Part shown: piece after piece, positions 36,201 to 45,164 of the stretch | How the letters are laid out: the number at the start of each line of letters is the position of its first letter | Numbering within the stretch: the first letter of the stretch is position 1 | Assembly (NCBI GenBank): GCA_016704345.1 | Contig: JADJAH010000016.1 | Coordinates: 193,826-257,825, forward strand | Origin: Ignavibacteria bacterium | Lineage (GTDB): Bacteria > Bacteroidota > Ignavibacteria > Tepidaquicellales > Tepidaquicellaceae | Length of the DNA stretch: 64,000 nucleotides | Direction: 5' to 3' | Translations under genes and position numbers: made by a program | Notes under the pieces: generated by a model | Database searches by the model: none | What the model saw: only the letters and a program-made list of their open reading frames with translations | What the model was told of the DNA's origin: nothing

Positions 36201-36995
36201 ATGAAAAACACAATTCGAAAAATCGCAACAGAAATAATGGTTATTGCATGTTGCACCATTCTTTCTTTCAACAATCAAGCAACGGCACAAACTATAGAAG
36301 AAAGTACAATGAAAAAGAGAGTTTTATTTGTGGTGACGAGTCACGACCAATTGGGTAACACAGGAGAAAAGACCGGATTCTGGACTGAAGAATTAGCCGC
36401 ACCATACTATGCCTTGACAGATAATGGAGTGGAAATTGACATTGCATCACCGCTTGGCGGACAACCTCCAATTGATCCGAAGAGCGCGGACCCGTCTTCT
36501 GCAACCGAAGACACTAAAAGATTTGATGCTGACAAACTTCTTTTGGACAAGTTAAAGAATACAAAGAAATTATCGGAAGTGAATCAGGCAGATTATGATG
36601 CTGTCTTCTACCCGGGAGGTCATGGTCCACTTTGGGATTTAGTTGAAGATGAAAACTCTATAGCTTTGATCGCATCTTTTTATAATAATCAAAAACCAAT
36701 AGCCTTTGTTTGTCACGCACCTGCAGTTTTGAAAAATGTGAAAGTTAATGATGAGTTTTTAGTGAACGGGAAGAAACTAACCGGATTCACAAACACCGAA
36801 GAATCAGCGGTTGGTTTATCGGATGTTGTTCCGTTCTTATTGGAAGATGAACTTCAGAAAAATGGAGCTATTTATTCAAAAGCCGCTGATTGGCAACCTT
36901 ATGCAGTCGAGGATGATTTGTTGATCACGGGCCAGAATCCTTCGTCGTCGAAACTGGTTGCCGAAAAATTACTGAGCAAGTTAGATTCAAAATAG
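36201..36995 (+). CDS. Exported DJ-1/PfpI-type class I glutamine amidotransferase-like protein
   Basis: 264 residues from the ATG at 36201, chosen because a signal peptide follows (ATEIMVIACCTILSFNNQAT, cleavage after AQ); a longer frame starts at 36144. The DJ-1/PfpI domain begins KKRVLFVVTSHDQLGNTGEK. The nucleophile elbow is AFVCHAPAVL with Cys171; FYPGGHGPLWDL precedes it. This subfamily includes Hsp31-like glyoxalases/chaperones. Export is unusual for it; an internal ATG at 36309 would give the usual cytoplasmic form. Confidence 0.88.
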   Translation: MKNTIRKIATEIMVIACCTILSFNNQATAQTIEESTMKKRVLFVVTSHDQLGNTGEKTGFWTEELAAPYYALTDNGVEIDIASPLGGQPPIDPKSADPSSATEDTKRFDADKLLLDKLKNTKKLSEVNQADYDAVFYPGGHGPLWDLVEDENSIALIASFYNNQKPIAFVCHAPAVLKNVKVNDEFLVNGKKLTGFTNTEESAVGLSDVVPFLLEDELQKNGAIYSKAADWQPYAVEDDLLITGQNPSSSKLVAEKLLSKLDSK

Positions 36996-37049
36996 TAAAC
37001 TCTTTATTGTCTTTGCTGATGAATGCAAGACTAAAGTAAGAGTTCATTA

Positions 37050-37281
37050 TGAATGAACCCAAAGAAGAGATTTGGATGGCTGTTGATGACAAAACAGTTT
37101 GCATAGATATCCGAATCAATTTCATAATTCAGGTCATGCAAACATTTTAGAACATCAACAGCGCAGGAATTTGAGATTAAATGGTTTTTCTGAGATTGAA
37201 GTTTTAAGACCATACTCGGAAGAGATTGCGACAGAACAAGATGTTGCAGTATTGTTTAAGTGTAAGAAGCTGGAAGTATGA
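37050..37281 (+). pseudogene. Gene remnant, unidentified
   Basis: A frame beginning MNEPKEEIWMAVDDKTVCID breaks off at 37148. The next frame carries HANILEHQQRRNLRLNGFSE then IEVLRPYSEEIATEQDVAVL and ends FKCKKLEV. The tail looks like the C terminus of a methyltransferase-type protein, but this is weak. A frameshifted short gene or the 3' end of a lost one. Confidence 0.35.
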
Positions 37282-37324
37282 ACTGTAAGCTTTTTTGCAA
37301 AAGTCATCACAACGATTCTAAATT

Positions 37325-37915
37325 ATGGACAAAAATTTAAAATCAACTGCATTGAAAAAGATAATTCTTGAAACAGAGCACCTGTATTTGCGTGAATGTG
37401 TTGAATCGGACGTTGATGACTTCATGGAATTAGATAAAGATTCCGAGAAGATAAAGTTTATGCCAATACCAAAAGAAGCTGTGAGCAGAGAATTTCAGTT
37501 GAATAACATTAAGAGATTACAAGACAACTACAATAATCAAATCGGTTTAGGCGTTTGGACCGCAATTGAAAAAAGGAATAATAGTTTTGCTGGCTGGTTT
37601 GCATTAAAACACCTGGGAAGAAGTGAAGATATTGAAATAGCATATTGTATTGTTGAGAGATTAAGGGGGATGGGATATGCAACGGAAATGTCCGGCCGAA
37701 TTCTTGAATATGCATTCATGGAACTTAAGTTGGAAAAAATTCTTGGACTAACTAATCCGGAAAATACGGCATCCAAGAAAGTATTAGAGAAAATAGGTAT
37801 GAGTTTCAACGAAAAGAAATTGCATAATGGAATTGAGATGTTGTTTTACTCAATTGACGTGAAATCATATAAGCGTCTTCATTATTCGCCAACAGCGAAT
37901 ATTTCAAGAATATAA
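37325..37915 (+). CDS. GNAT-family N-acetyltransferase (RimJ/RimL type)
   Basis: 196 residues. Begins with the RimJ/L pattern ILETEHLYLRECVESDVDDF. GNAT core: WTAIEKRNNSFAGWFALKHL, EIAYCIVERLRGMGYATEM (acetyl-CoA loop R-x-x-G-x-A) and LGLTNPENTASKKVLEKIGM. Substrate unknown; could be a protein N terminus, an amino acid or an antibiotic. The next gene starts 1 nt after its stop, so the two form an operon. Confidence 0.9.
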   Translation: MDKNLKSTALKKIILETEHLYLRECVESDVDDFMELDKDSEKIKFMPIPKEAVSREFQLNNIKRLQDNYNNQIGLGVWTAIEKRNNSFAGWFALKHLGRSEDIEIAYCIVERLRGMGYATEMSGRILEYAFMELKLEKILGLTNPENTASKKVLEKIGMSFNEKKLHNGIEMLFYSIDVKSYKRLHYSPTANISRI

Positions 37916-37916
37916 T

Positions 37917-38405
37917 GTGCAATCACAGACAACAACATTGACGGACAACCTGGAAATATTCAGAAGGGATTTCCTGAATGCAAATACATGGGCGCAAAGA
38001 AAGGACGGCGTTCCTCTTTATCTCATAGACAAGCTAACACCGGAAGATTTGTTGACTAATAGCAGTAAGAACATGAAACTGATAATTGCCCACTCAATTT
38101 TTCAGATCTGTCAGGACAGTAAGATGATTGACATAGCTTTGGAGGAAACGCCGGAAATTACAAACCCGACTAACCTGATTGACATACTTTATCTTCTTCC
38201 CGATTTTAATGATGAAAGAGTGAATGCAATGCTTAATAATTTTCGTGATCATCAAGAATATCTTGTTGCCTATAATGCCGCCAGAGCGCTTGGACTCTCT
38301 ACCGATGAAGTGGTTGAGAAATTCAGGTCCACATCCTCTTCAACCGAACGCAATTTGCCAAAAGCAAAAATCAAGTGGTGGCAGAAAATCTTCGGAGCGG
38401 GATAA
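37917..38405 (+). CDS. Hypothetical protein, possibly helical repeat
   Basis: 162 residues from a GTG right after the acetyltransferase stop. Mostly helical (NMKLIIAHSIFQICQDSK, YLVAYNAARALGLSTDEVVE), vaguely HEAT-like. Ends KIKWWQKIFGAG. No known family. A mutated copy of its last codons recurs at 39.1 kb, showing that its 3' end was part of the YtxH tandem duplication. Confidence 0.7.
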   Translation: MQSQTTTLTDNLEIFRRDFLNANTWAQRKDGVPLYLIDKLTPEDLLTNSSKNMKLIIAHSIFQICQDSKMIDIALEETPEITNPTNLIDILYLLPDFNDERVNAMLNNFRDHQEYLVAYNAARALGLSTDEVVEKFRSTSSSTERNLPKAKIKWWQKIFGAG

Positions 38406-38441
38406 GATCTCTTAATCTGTAATACAATTTTCCGTACGGTG

Positions 38442-38502
38442 TAGTCCTATTTCCATTCCTTTGGGTGATTAATTTCAAAAACTATTTTTCGTAAATTATA
38501 TC
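38442..38502 (+). promoter_or_regulatory. TAG-box promoter, copy E (first YtxH gene)
   Basis: TAGTCC begins at 38442, with CA at box positions 13-14 and CCTTTGGG at 17-24. GTAAATTATAT begins at 38491, exactly 49 nt after the box start. The start codon is about 200 nt further on. Confidence 0.7.
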
Positions 38503-38700
38503 AGCTTGAAACGCCATTGCCAGTAGCAAAGGCAAAATGAGTGTGTATTAAAATAAATTTGGAAGGTCGTCTGCATTTTAAAATAACACTTGATATTACC
38601 GTGTGACGACATGAAAGACATTGAGTGAGAAGAAAGCAATCTTTACCAATGCAGTTTACAAAAGTACACAATCAAAAATTAAACCATTTAAAAAAAGATC
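38503..38700. other. Leader of the first YtxH gene
   Basis: No coding signal. About 170 nt of this leader are absent from the otherwise similar second copy. Confidence 0.4.
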
Positions 38701-39000
38701 ATGAAAACAGGAACAATTTTAAGCATGCTGGGAGGATTTGCAGCCGGCGCAATCGCAGGAGTTTTTTATGCACCCGAAAAAGGATCTGAAACACGCAAGC
38801 AAATCCTTAAAAAGGGCGAGGAATATGTTGATGGAGTAAAGACAAAGTTTGAAGAGATCAGCAACACCGTTGCAGAAAAGTTTGACAGCACAAAGAAAGG
38901 AGCTGAAGATTTAGCAACGACGGGAATGGACAAACTTGATGAGGTGAGAAAAGAAGTGAAGAGTACAGTCTCGGAAGTGAAATCTGAAGTTAAAAAATGA
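38701..39000 (+). CDS. YtxH-domain protein, copy 1
   Basis: 99 residues. The N-terminal YtxH domain has a short membrane segment followed by the signature (LGGFAAGAIAGVFYAPEKGS then ETRKQIL). The rest is a charged coiled-coil-like helix (FEEISNTVAEKFDSTKKGAE). Such proteins are small, membrane-anchored and often stress-induced; their mechanism is unknown. Preceded by a TAG-box promoter. Confidence 0.92.
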   Translation: MKTGTILSMLGGFAAGAIAGVFYAPEKGSETRKQILKKGEEYVDGVKTKFEEISNTVAEKFDSTKKGAEDLATTGMDKLDEVRKEVKSTVSEVKSEVKK

Positions 39001-39063
39001 CTGCTTAATTGAGTGTGATTTTCTTGAAGTAGTTGATTGAACAATTCAGTATTATAAGCTCTG

Positions 39064-39130
39064 GAACCGGAAAAAAATTTGCCAAATGCAAAGATCAAAA
39101 GATGGCAGAAATTTTCGGAGACGGATAAAT
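39064..39130 (+). pseudogene. Duplicated 3' fragment of the 37917-38405 gene
   Basis: Encodes NLPNAKIKRWQKF, matching NLPKAKIKWWQKIF at the end of the upstream hypothetical gene, then loses frame through a one-base deletion. The following ~60 bp also match the sequence after the original stop, up to and including the TAG box. Confidence 0.85.
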
Positions 39131-39164
39131 TCTCGTTATTTGTAATGCGATCTTCTACATGGTA

Positions 39165-39225
39165 TAGTCCTATTTCCATTCCTTTGCGCGTTTAACAAAG
39201 AAACACATCCAAAATTTAACCATAT
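39165..39225 (+). promoter_or_regulatory. TAG box, copy F (second YtxH gene), -7 element lost
   Basis: TAGTCC begins at 39165 and the first 22 nt are identical to copy E. At the +49 position only ATTTAACC is found (39214), and the start codon follows at 39238. Comparison with copy E suggests a ~170-bp deletion removed the -7 element. Confidence 0.5.
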
Positions 39226-39237
39226 AAATCAAATATC

Positions 39238-39546
39238 ATGAAAACAAGAATAGTAGTACTAAGCATGCTGGGAGGATTAGCAGCCGGTGTAATCGTTGGG
39301 ATTTTATTTGCACCCGCAAAAGGCTCTAAGACACGAAGGCAACTTCTTGAGAAGGGTGAAGAATATGTCGATGAATTCACGTCAAAGTTTGAAGAATTCA
39401 GTGATTCCGTTTCAGATACTTATGAAAGCACAAAGAACGGAGTCGAAGAACTGGCATCGAAGGGAATGCACAAATTTGATGAATTGAAAAAGGAAATGAA
39501 GCATGCAGCATCTGATGTTAAGAATGCGATTGCTTCAGTTTTGTAA
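39238..39546 (+). CDS. YtxH-domain protein, copy 2
   Basis: 102 residues, same layout as copy 1 (LGGLAAGVIVGILFAPAKGS then KTRRQLL, followed by a charged helix FEEFSDSVSDTYESTKNGVE). About 55-60% identical to copy 1, with similar DNA 25 bp before the ATG. Product of a tandem duplication. Possibly expressed by read-through from copy 1 if its own promoter is defective. Confidence 0.92.
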   Translation: MKTRIVVLSMLGGLAAGVIVGILFAPAKGSKTRRQLLEKGEEYVDEFTSKFEEFSDSVSDTYESTKNGVEELASKGMHKFDELKKEMKHAASDVKNAIASVL

Positions 39547-39671
39547 TTCTCTGTTGATTGCACTTGTCCGTTGAAGCAAACAATTCATCCACTGATTAAA
39601 ATCGTAGGAAGTATCCTGTAGAATGCAGATTATACCGAGTCCGCAGCGAATTTCTTCCACATACACTGAAA

Positions 39672-40625
39672 TCAAATTTGATCTGCAATGTAACTATTCT
39701 TTGCGGCAATCAATTGAGCAGCAACGCTTACTGCAATCTCATGGGCCGTTTCACTTTTGATATCTATTCCGATCGGAGCGTGAATGCTGTCAAAGTATTT
39801 CTGAGAATAACCTTCCTTCATTAAACTCTCTTTCATTTTTCTGATCTTCTCTTCGCTGCCCATCATGCCAATATATTTGAACTTCCTCCCGTATATGCTT
39901 TTCAGAATAATCTCATCCGTGCGGTAGCCGAATGACATTATCACTATAAAATTCTGCTGCCCTTCGGGAACATATCTGCTGCTCTCTTCATATTTGATCA
40001 CCTGCTTTGAGTTTGCATAGCGATTGATCTCCAATGTGTTGAGCCCCGGCCGGTTGTCCAACAAATGTATCTCGAAATCCAGCTTTGACAAAATCTCACA
40101 CAATGCCAGCCCTACATGCCCGCCGCCGAATATGTAAACATTTGCCTCGTGCTTTTTTGATTGTAGAAATGTCCACTTTGATCCATCAATGAGCTGAACT
40201 TCCGGAAGTGCTGTAATTTTATTCGAAGAGCAGATACCCTCTTCTGAATAACTGATACATGCTTCTGGATTACTAACAATTTCTTCAATAATGGAAATGT
40301 CCGACTTGTCTACATAGTAAAACGATATCACCTGTTCACCGCTGCAAATCATTCCCGACTTGTCCCGTGCCGCTTCAGACATGTGAACTTGTTTCTTGAT
40401 GAACGGTTCAAAACGGCCGCTGTTGAGCAGATCTTTTGAGAGCTCAACAAGTTTATGCTCCATCATACCTCCTCCAATGGTTCCGGACATAGACTCTCTC
40501 GTAACCATCATAAGAAATCCTTGCCTGCCCGGACTGCTTCCACTACTGCTGATCACAACCATAATTACTGCTGCTCTATCACTCAGCAATGTCTGAAGCA
40601 CCTTTCTGTAAAAGTTTAAAACCAT
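39672..40625 (-). CDS. xdhC: XdhC-family molybdenum cofactor sulfuration/insertion chaperone
   Basis: 317 residues. N-terminal XdhC/CoxI domain (ISSSGSSPGRQGFLMMV, SGTIGGGMMEHKLV) and C-terminal Rossmann domain (NVYIFGGGHVGLALCEIL). XdhC binds Moco and delivers it, after sulfuration, to xanthine dehydrogenase. Last gene of the xdhA-xdhB-membrane protein-xdhC operon; its start overlaps the preceding gene by 10 nt. Cytoplasmic. Confidence 0.93.
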   Translation of the reverse strand: MVLNFYRKVLQTLLSDRAAVIMVVISSSGSSPGRQGFLMMVTRESMSGTIGGGMMEHKLVELSKDLLNSGRFEPFIKKQVHMSEAARDKSGMICSGEQVISFYYVDKSDISIIEEIVSNPEACISYSEEGICSSNKITALPEVQLIDGSKWTFLQSKKHEANVYIFGGGHVGLALCEILSKLDFEIHLLDNRPGLNTLEINRYANSKQVIKYEESSRYVPEGQQNFIVIMSFGYRTDEIILKSIYGRKFKYIGMMGSEEKIRKMKESLMKEGYSQKYFDSIHAPIGIDIKSETAHEIAVSVAAQLIAAKNSYIADQI

Positions 40626-41104
40626 ACACTGCTCATTGAATAGTAGATAGCCATCAATCCGCTGAAAACAGCGCTTGCCCAGAATCTGTAGTCGAGCCGT
40701 ACGCGATTCTGAATTATGTAATTAGCTAAAAGTGAAATCGGGATGTTGAAGATGAATGCGATCGTGGCTGACTTTAGAAGTGCAATTGAAATGAGAGACC
40801 AATTTCCCGAGAACAAATATACAAAACAAAGATGTCGGAAGATCCACAACGGATTGAAGTAGATCAAGGCCATGAAGGTCTTAAGCATCGTGCGTTTGAA
40901 CTCGCCGTGCTCCTTGACTCTGTGCTCGATCCACGAGAAATATTTTCTGATCTCAAATGCGTAAAGAGTTGAGCCTACAGCAAACATTCCGGCGGCTCTG
41001 ATAAGTGTAGCTTCTCCCAAAATCAAAGCCGCTATTGTATCACCGCACATGTATATCAGCCCACCAACCAGATGACTGAAATATACCGGTTGCTTCGCTG
41101 TCAT
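40616..41104 (-). CDS. Integral membrane protein in the xdh operon
   Basis: 162 residues with about four membrane helices, including HLVGGLIYMCGDTIAALILG and LKSATIAFIFNIPISLLANY. The C-terminal part (NRVRLDYRFWASAVFSGLMA) faintly resembles Mpv17/PMP22-like proteins. It lies 3 nt after xdhB and overlaps xdhC, so it is translated with them. It could carry purines or simply ride along; no evidence for a function. Confidence 0.7.
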   Translation of the reverse strand: MTAKQPVYFSHLVGGLIYMCGDTIAALILGEATLIRAAGMFAVGSTLYAFEIRKYFSWIEHRVKEHGEFKRTMLKTFMALIYFNPLWIFRHLCFVYLFSGNWSLISIALLKSATIAFIFNIPISLLANYIIQNRVRLDYRFWASAVFSGLMAIYYSMSSVWF

Positions 41105-41107
41105 ATT

Positions 41108-43363
41108 CTATTGAGAATGGTTCCTGTAAAGATCCATCAAAACCTTTTCGGGAGTGTAAGGTGCGTTGAATGAAAGTTCAGCATCAGGGTTGAATGCCTT
41201 GACTGCTTTTCTTATCGCGAAGTATGCGCCAAGTGCGTACATGAACGGCGGCTCGCCAACTGCCTTTGATTTATATATTGCAAAATCAGAACCTGTTGAA
41301 TCCAGATGTTCAATCACAATTTCATCGGGCACTGAATATATGTCGGGTATTTTGTAAGTTGATAAGGCATTTGTCAGCAGCTTTCCTTTTTCATCGTAGA
41401 TTACTTCTTCCATTGTCATCCAGCCGATACCCTGCACGAGTCCGCCTTCGACTTGCCCGAGGTCCACATCCCTGTTCATGCTCTTTCCAAAGTCATGAAC
41501 AATTTTCACACTGTCAAAGTGATAGATGCCTTTAAGACAATCCACTGTCACTTCAATTATGGCTGTGCCGTAAACGTGATATGCAAAGGGATGCCCTTTC
41601 TCTTTCGTCCTGTCAAAATTGATCAAAGGAGTTGCATAGTGAGCGTGCTCGCTCAATGAAATTCTCTGTTGGAATGTCTTGATCACGAGATCCTCCCAAA
41701 GAATTTCTTTATTGCTTGCCGGATCGATTACTCGGTCATTTTCAAATTTCACATCGGTGAATCCTAAGGAATTTACTGCAACGTTTGCAAGCCGTTCCTT
41801 TAGATTCGTGCAAGCTATCTTCAACGCCTTTCCGTTAAGGTCTGCGCCCGAACTTGCTGCAGTGGGAGATGTGTTTGCAATTCTAAGAGTATTCGCGCTC
41901 TCAATCCTGACTTTTGAGGGACTAATCCCAAATTCATTTGCTGCAACTTGCAACAACTTGGTGTTGACACCTTGTCCCATCTCGACCGCGCCGGTACTAA
42001 CCACCACACTTCCGTCTTTGTAAATATGAACCAAAGCGCGTGCATGATTCATCATAGTATTGGTGAATGAAATTCCAAAACATATCGGCTGCACGGCGTA
42101 TCCTTTTTTAAATCTGTTATTATTCATGTTGAATGAATCTGTTCTATGCTTTACTTCCTCAAGCGCAAAATTCCTCTCCGCTTCATTCCAGCTATTGACT
42201 GCTTCAGTGTCTTGCATGATCTGACCGTAAGGAAATTCATCACCGTCATTCACAAGATTTGCTTTTTGAATTTCATCAGGACACACACCGATTGTCTCAG
42301 CAGCTTTGACGATTGCCGCTTCAATCACACACTTTCCCTGCGGACCTCCGAATCCCCTGAATGCTGTATTGGGCGGGAGGTTTGTCCTGCAGCTGTATGC
42401 AGTTGCAATCACATTTGGAATGAAGTATGCGTTAGTTGAGTGGAACAAAGTACGTTCAAGAATAGCGGGTGAAAGATCTGCCGATGCTCCTGCATTCTGA
42501 TAGTGTGTGACTTCATATGCAAGAATTTTCAGATCTTTGCTTAGTCCTATTTTGAAATCTGAAGAGTACGGATGCCGTTTGCCGGTCATGCGCACATCAT
42601 CCATTCTATGAAGAATAAGTTTCACGGGCTTTTGTGTGTGCTGCGCTGCGAGCGCTGCCATAACTGCCCAGGGTGTTGCCTGATCTTCCTTTCCGCCGAA
42701 CCCGCCGCCGAGCCTTACAGTGTCAACTTCGATCTTATGCATTGGAACATTCAGTACTCTTGAAACTGCAAACTGAACGGCAGTCGGTGCTTGTGTTGAT
42801 GAAGCTAGATAAATGCTTCCGTCTTCTTTAAGCCACGCATATGCTCCCTGTGTTTCCAAATAGATGTGCTCCTGTCCGTTTATGTCTGCAGTGCCTTCTA
42901 TTACATGCTCGCAATCTTTCCATGCTTCAGCGGAATTGCCTAACCGAAATGTGCGGGGAGGAATTATCAGCAAGCCCTTTCCATGCGCTTCTCTTGGACA
43001 AGTGATTACAGGAAGTTCATCAAATTCGTATGTGATCTTTCTTCGCGCTTGCCTGCATTCGGATTCCGATTCTCCGATAATGATTCCTGCCGGTTGTCCG
43101 CAGTAGTGAACTTCATCTTCAGCAAACAATGGTTCATCAGGAATAACACCGCCGATCTGATTTTCTCCGGGAATGTCTGTGCAGGTAAGTATTTTGATAA
43201 TTCCGGGCGATGAAATTGCTTTATCAATATTGATCTTTTTAATTCGCGCATGTGCCGCAGGCAGATCAAACGGAAGAGCATATAGCGTTCCTTTGATCTC
43301 CGGCATGTCGTCAACATAAACCGATCTTCCCGTTACATGATTCTTCGCGTCTATGTTGATCAT
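41108..43363 (-). CDS. xdhB: Xanthine dehydrogenase, molybdopterin-binding subunit
   Basis: 751 residues. Typical motifs in order: VRLGGGFGGKEDQATPWAVM, CRTNLPPNTAFRGFGGPQGK (substrate-binding Arg), VSTGAVEMGQGVNTKLLQVA (Moco contact) and the catalytic Glu in KAVGEPPFMYALGAYFAIRK. It oxidises hypoxanthine to xanthine and xanthine to urate using sulfido-Mo-molybdopterin. Acts as a complex with XdhA. The start overlaps xdhA by 4 nt. Full length; no Tat signal, so cytoplasmic. Confidence 0.95.
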   Translation of the reverse strand: MINIDAKNHVTGRSVYVDDMPEIKGTLYALPFDLPAAHARIKKINIDKAISSPGIIKILTCTDIPGENQIGGVIPDEPLFAEDEVHYCGQPAGIIIGESESECRQARRKITYEFDELPVITCPREAHGKGLLIIPPRTFRLGNSAEAWKDCEHVIEGTADINGQEHIYLETQGAYAWLKEDGSIYLASSTQAPTAVQFAVSRVLNVPMHKIEVDTVRLGGGFGGKEDQATPWAVMAALAAQHTQKPVKLILHRMDDVRMTGKRHPYSSDFKIGLSKDLKILAYEVTHYQNAGASADLSPAILERTLFHSTNAYFIPNVIATAYSCRTNLPPNTAFRGFGGPQGKCVIEAAIVKAAETIGVCPDEIQKANLVNDGDEFPYGQIMQDTEAVNSWNEAERNFALEEVKHRTDSFNMNNNRFKKGYAVQPICFGISFTNTMMNHARALVHIYKDGSVVVSTGAVEMGQGVNTKLLQVAANEFGISPSKVRIESANTLRIANTSPTAASSGADLNGKALKIACTNLKERLANVAVNSLGFTDVKFENDRVIDPASNKEILWEDLVIKTFQQRISLSEHAHYATPLINFDRTKEKGHPFAYHVYGTAIIEVTVDCLKGIYHFDSVKIVHDFGKSMNRDVDLGQVEGGLVQGIGWMTMEEVIYDEKGKLLTNALSTYKIPDIYSVPDEIVIEHLDSTGSDFAIYKSKAVGEPPFMYALGAYFAIRKAVKAFNPDAELSFNAPYTPEKVLMDLYRNHSQ

Positions 43364-44763
43364 ATCAGTTCTTTCAATTCAAACATGAACGGAAACATAT
43401 TAATGAAATGACTGTAAAACAATTGACGTAAGAGAAGTCTCTTATACTCAGAAGAGCCCCTGACATCGCTTATGGGAGCTATCTCTGTTGCAAGAATTTC
43501 AGCGGCGCGTCGAATAAGTTCCACAGATAATTTCTGACCTGATAAGACAGAGGAGGTCTTTCTGAGATACAAAGGAACAGGACTGACTCCGCCTGCAGAG
43601 CAATGTGCAGATATTATGATATCATGATTCATTGTCATGCCAATGGCAGTATTTACAGTGGCTATGTCGAGATATTGTCGCTTGCAAACCTTTTCGAAAT
43701 TGAACCAGGTATTCTTCTCCGGCAGGTCAAATGTTATCTCAATTATGATCTCATCATCCTGCATATCCATTTTCTTGTAACCCTTGTAAAAATCTTTCAG
43801 GAACACCTTTCGGATCATGCCGTTTTCATTAGCAAGTGTGATCTGCGCATTCATTGCAAGCAGAATTATAGTGAGATCACCGATAGGCGAGGCGTTTGCA
43901 AGATTTCCCGCAACAGTAGCAATGTTACGGATAGGAGTAGAAGAAACAAGTTTCATAGAGTCCAGCCAGTTTGGTATTGCACGCTGAAGAGATTCACTTG
44001 TCATCATGTCTGTTACCGTAGAAGAAGAACTGATCGTGCAAAGATCATTTTCAACATGGACGCTTCTGAGTCCGGAGCGGTCAAAAAGATATTTCAAATC
44101 AATGTTCTGAACATCATCAAATTTCTGAACATAGAGATCTGTACCTCCGCCAACCGGAATCTTTCCGCTGATATCAGCGATCTTTGGAATTGATGATAAC
44201 CTTTCCCTGACTGTGAGAAAATATTCGGGCAGGAAACCTTTGCTCACAAGCCATTCCATTGGATGCGCAGGATCTTTTTGACAAAGCTCTGAAGTGATTT
44301 CCAGCGCGGCTCTTTCAATAGATTTATATCCGGTGCAACGGCAAATGTTTCCATCTATCGAACTAATTGCCTCGCTATATGTGGGATTCTTTCCTGAAGT
44401 AATTGCATAACCGCAGAGTGAGACGACGAATCCGGGAGTACAAAATCCGCACTGAGTGCCTGAGTGATTTACTATTGCCTGCTGGACTTTATTGAGATGA
44501 TCAAGATTCAATCCTTCAACTGTGACGACATGTTTTCCGTACACGTTTGCAATTGGAGTGAGGCAAGATGTTACGCTCATGTATTCCATATTATCATCTT
44601 TCAGCGTACCAACCAATACAGTGCATGCGCCGCAATCGCCTTCTCTGCAGCCAATCTTTGTACCGCGGAGATCAGCTTCATATCTCACAAAATCGAGAAC
44701 GGTAGTGGAAGGTGAAAGTGCTGTTTGTATCAGACGGTCGTTAAGAAGAAATGTGATCATCAT
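43360..44763 (-). CDS. xdhA: Xanthine dehydrogenase, FAD and iron-sulfur subunit
   Basis: 467 residues. Plant-type 2Fe-2S cluster Cys39/44/47/67 (GCREGDCGACTVLVG), second 2Fe-2S Cys105/108/141/143 (CGFCTPGF, GNICRCTGY), then the FAD domain (KIPVGGGTDLYVQKFDDVQ, TIRNIATVAGNLANASPIGD with Pro-Ile in place of Thr-Pro). Passes electrons from the Mo centre to NAD. First gene of the operon; divergent from moaA across a 400-bp intergenic region. Confidence 0.95.
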   Translation of the reverse strand: MMITFLLNDRLIQTALSPSTTVLDFVRYEADLRGTKIGCREGDCGACTVLVGTLKDDNMEYMSVTSCLTPIANVYGKHVVTVEGLNLDHLNKVQQAIVNHSGTQCGFCTPGFVVSLCGYAITSGKNPTYSEAISSIDGNICRCTGYKSIERAALEITSELCQKDPAHPMEWLVSKGFLPEYFLTVRERLSSIPKIADISGKIPVGGGTDLYVQKFDDVQNIDLKYLFDRSGLRSVHVENDLCTISSSSTVTDMMTSESLQRAIPNWLDSMKLVSSTPIRNIATVAGNLANASPIGDLTIILLAMNAQITLANENGMIRKVFLKDFYKGYKKMDMQDDEIIIEITFDLPEKNTWFNFEKVCKRQYLDIATVNTAIGMTMNHDIIISAHCSAGGVSPVPLYLRKTSSVLSGQKLSVELIRRAAEILATEIAPISDVRGSSEYKRLLLRQLFYSHFINMFPFMFELKELI

Positions 44764-45164
44764 TCGGATTTACAGATTACGGGAATGTTGATCTCATTGA
44801 CAAATCCATAATTGTGAGCGCAAATGCGAATCATTTTTTCTGCAATAGGTGTGGTTCAAAGTGTTATGTATGTGTGAAAGATTCAAATATAAAAATAATC
44901 CGAGGCTTGCTGGAAAACTGCTGAGACAACTAACATTATTGACATTCGTGGATTCGTGGCAACTAAATATTAAATGAGCATAACAGGTAATAAAACAATT
45001 GCTTTCTTCGAGAAGGATGAAGGCCGCTTTCGCAAACTTTATGATAGCTACTTTCGCAAGACTATTGACTTCTCTGCTCCTCAAATTTAGCACAAATATT
45101 CTGAGTGCTTTTATTTAATTTGTAACAATTCACGATCTGAGTAAAGTGTTTCAATTCAAACCAA
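44764..45164. other. Divergent intergenic region between xdhA and moaA
   Basis: Must contain promoters for both the xdh and Moco operons. CTTTCGCAA appears twice (about 45028 and 45050). I looked for a Moco riboswitch-like structure and for a TAG box and saw neither. A minus-strand frame at 44794-45093 has no protein-like features. Confidence 0.4.

Noticed and set aside
42541..42570. TTAGTCCTATTTT similar to the TAG box
   Set aside because: It lies inside the xdhB coding region, lacks the later invariant bases and has no -7 element at +49.
44794..45093. 99-codon minus-strand frame
   Set aside because: No family features, lies in the divergent promoter region, and its amino-acid composition looks random.
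44764..45164. Moco riboswitch upstream of moaA
   Set aside because: I could not find the conserved stems or loops of the Moco RNA motif by eye.
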